A program made the translations under genes and the position numbers. This document shows positions 43,624 to 45,078 of a stretch of 45,078 nucleotides of DNA, piece after piece; position 1 is the first letter of the stretch; every line of letters begins with the position of its first letter. Source of the stretch: an uncultured Marivita sp. (GTDB lineage Bacteria > Pseudomonadota > Alphaproteobacteria > Rhodobacterales > Rhodobacteraceae); NCBI GenBank assembly GCA_947503115.1, contig CANNCS010000019.1, positions 1 through 45,078 of the forward strand, given 5' to 3'. The notes beneath the pieces are model-generated. The model had not been told where the DNA came from and made no database searches. It worked only from the letters and a program-made list of their open reading frames with translations.

Positions 43624-44934
43624 ATGACAAACACAACGGGCAAGCCCATGAGATCACCGCAGCGCGTCTTTCTGTTTCTGCAAGGGCCGCACGGCCCCTT
43701 CTTTAGCGAATTGGCGGAAAGGTTGCGGGAAACCGGGGCCAGGTGCTTTCGCGTGGCGTTCAACGCTGGCGACAGCTCGCGTTGGAAGGACAGACAGTCC
43801 TTGCTGGAGTACCAGGGCCACCTGTCGGAATGGCCCAACACATGTGCCAACTTGATCGACACCACCAAAGCTACGGATCTTGTGCTTTACGGAGACGTGC
43901 GTCGCCATCATGCTGAAGCGATCAAAATCGCGGACGCCGCTGGACTGACCGTGCATGTGTTCGAAGAAGGCTACCTGCGCCCCTATTGGGCCACGTATGA
44001 ACGCGACGGATCGAACGGCAATTCAAAGCTGATGCAGATCACGCTCGAGCAGATGCAGAAAGCGCTTAGACGAACAGCGGATGTGCCGGCTTTGCCGCCT
44101 GATCGCTGGGGCGATCTGCGGATGCACATGATACATGGGGCGCTTTACCATTGGCACGTTATGTTCCGGAACCAACGGTTTCCGCACTACAAGCCACATC
44201 GCGACCAGACCGTCGCCGAGGAATTCAGACTTCAGATCCTGCGCCTCTTGCGGCGACCCCGTCACATCGTCGAGCGCTGGGTGACCACGCGGCGTATCAG
44301 GACAGGCGGCCGACCGTATCATGTCGTTCTCTTACAGTTGGAACATGATGCCAGCTTTCGGGCCTTCTCGAATTTTGCATCGCAAACCGAATTTGTCGAC
44401 ATGGTCATCAAAGGTTTTGCCGAAGGCGCACCGTCGCATCACAGGTTGGTTTTCAAGGCACACCCCCTCGAGGATGGGCGCGCACCACTGGAACGGACGA
44501 TCCTCGAGAGCGCGCGCGTGCATGGTGTGCCAGATCGCGTACATTACGTTCGCGGCGGTAAGCTCGCCTTTCTGTTACAAGCCGCGCGATCGGCAGTGAC
44601 AGTGAATTCGACGTCGGCACATCAAGCCTTGTGGCGCGGGCTTCCGGTGCGCAGCTTTGGTACCAGTGTCTATGACAAGCCGGGGTTGGCATCGCATCAA
44701 TCCTTGCCAGATTTTTTTGCTGATCCGATGCCCCCTGATCCCAATTCTTATGCGATTTATCGGCAATTCCTTCTTGAAACGAGCCAAGTTCCCGGTGGGT
44801 ATTATTCCATCAAGGGGCGATCTCAGATGTTGCGACAGGTTGTTGACCGAATGCTGTCCCCCAACGATCCCTATGATTTCAGGTTGGATGCACGAGAGAC
44901 CGAGGCGCAACAGTTGCGCGTCGTTCGGTCATAG
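43624..44934 (+). CDS. Capsule polysaccharide protein, KpsS-like
   Basis: 436 residues. VFLFLQGPHGPFFSELAERL at the start, the HVFEEGYLRPYW segment and the later FKAHPLEDGR and VNSTSAHQALWRGLPV blocks are typical of KpsS/RkpJ proteins. These start the Kdo linker on the lipid anchor of group-2-type capsules. ATG 43624 was chosen; ATG 43648 is an alternative. The rest of a capsule locus would be expected beyond the window. After its stop the last 144 bases hold no gene that I can see. Confidence 0.9.
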   Translation: MTNTTGKPMRSPQRVFLFLQGPHGPFFSELAERLRETGARCFRVAFNAGDSSRWKDRQSLLEYQGHLSEWPNTCANLIDTTKATDLVLYGDVRRHHAEAIKIADAAGLTVHVFEEGYLRPYWATYERDGSNGNSKLMQITLEQMQKALRRTADVPALPPDRWGDLRMHMIHGALYHWHVMFRNQRFPHYKPHRDQTVAEEFRLQILRLLRRPRHIVERWVTTRRIRTGGRPYHVVLLQLEHDASFRAFSNFASQTEFVDMVIKGFAEGAPSHHRLVFKAHPLEDGRAPLERTILESARVHGVPDRVHYVRGGKLAFLLQAARSAVTVNSTSAHQALWRGLPVRSFGTSVYDKPGLASHQSLPDFFADPMPPDPNSYAIYRQFLLETSQVPGGYYSIKGRSQMLRQVVDRMLSPNDPYDFRLDARETEAQQLRVVRS

Positions 44935-45078
44935 GTACCAGCCCTAGTACTGGCCAAACTGACTGGATTCCGGTAGCTTACCTGAAAAATATAAACCGAG
45001 GCCACACTACACGACACAGGGCGCATTTCGCCAATTTTAGGGGTGGTGCCGACCGGCGAGATGGATTCTGAACACGGA

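Noticed and set aside
44935-45078. Possible gene or repeat in the last 144 bases
   Set aside because: No open frame with a plausible start and no clear repeat; nothing supported.

Overview
The window looks like chromosomal DNA from a marine alphaproteobacterium of the Rhodobacterales (Roseobacter group). This is inferred from gene content, high GC coding bias, the PutR/PutA pair, the glycine-riboswitch gcvTHP operon, the MORN, DUF2254 and GFA proteins and the overall gene style; no species can be named from sequence reading alone. It is mostly housekeeping DNA: no integrase, transposase, phage gene or CRISPR array is visible, and genes are densely packed on both strands.

Layout. 1-4830: tRNA-Leu(TAA), a TPR protein, and the divergent proline pair putR/putA. 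4862-8679: rhomboid protease overlapping a GFA-type zinc protein, the ABC-F factor EttA, a small exported protein and a TrxC-type thioredoxin. 8871-11491: a stress-flavoured stretch with a nonsense-interrupted small gene, two closely related cold-shock genes, an L,D-transpeptidase and two small hydrophobic unknown proteins. 11658-15571: a TesA-like esterase divergent from a YbbA/YbbP-like ABC exporter. 15682-22240: an inositol-monophosphatase-family enzyme, a Rossmann-fold protein, and gcvT-gcvH-gcvP on the minus strand behind a tandem glycine riboswitch. 22283-25990: an NsrR-like Rrf2 regulator divergent from a gamma-glutamylcyclotransferase-like/DUF2254 pair across a perfect FNR-type palindrome, then gltX. 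26157-28964: a Tat-exported metallo-beta-lactamase-fold protein, a small zincin-like peptidase and an exported MORN-repeat protein. 29120-34141: nadE, an hppD gene broken by an internal TAG, an Lrp-type regulator, a trypsin-like protease and nadK. 34312-39123: glyA, a DUF4336/esterase pair, then leuA behind a leucine-rich leader peptide. 39182-44934: a large Lhr-type helicase, an MFS transporter, riboflavin synthase and a KpsS-like capsule protein.

Several genes work together. gcvT/H/P and glyA feed one-carbon metabolism from glycine and serine. nadE and nadK make NAD and NADP. putR/putA handle proline catabolism. hppD with its divergent Lrp-type regulator would handle tyrosine catabolism, but the hppD reading frame is interrupted.

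The most notable observations are two otherwise intact genes each carrying one in-frame stop (TAA at 9033, TAG at 31204-31206). Others are a MORN protein built from 18 complete 23-residue repeats with a four-repeat higher-order pattern, a duplicated AGTTTGCAAACCC element folding into a 31-nt near-palindrome between two convergent genes, the leuL-like leader, and the FNR-type palindrome at 22810-22823. I found no clearly new multi-gene system.
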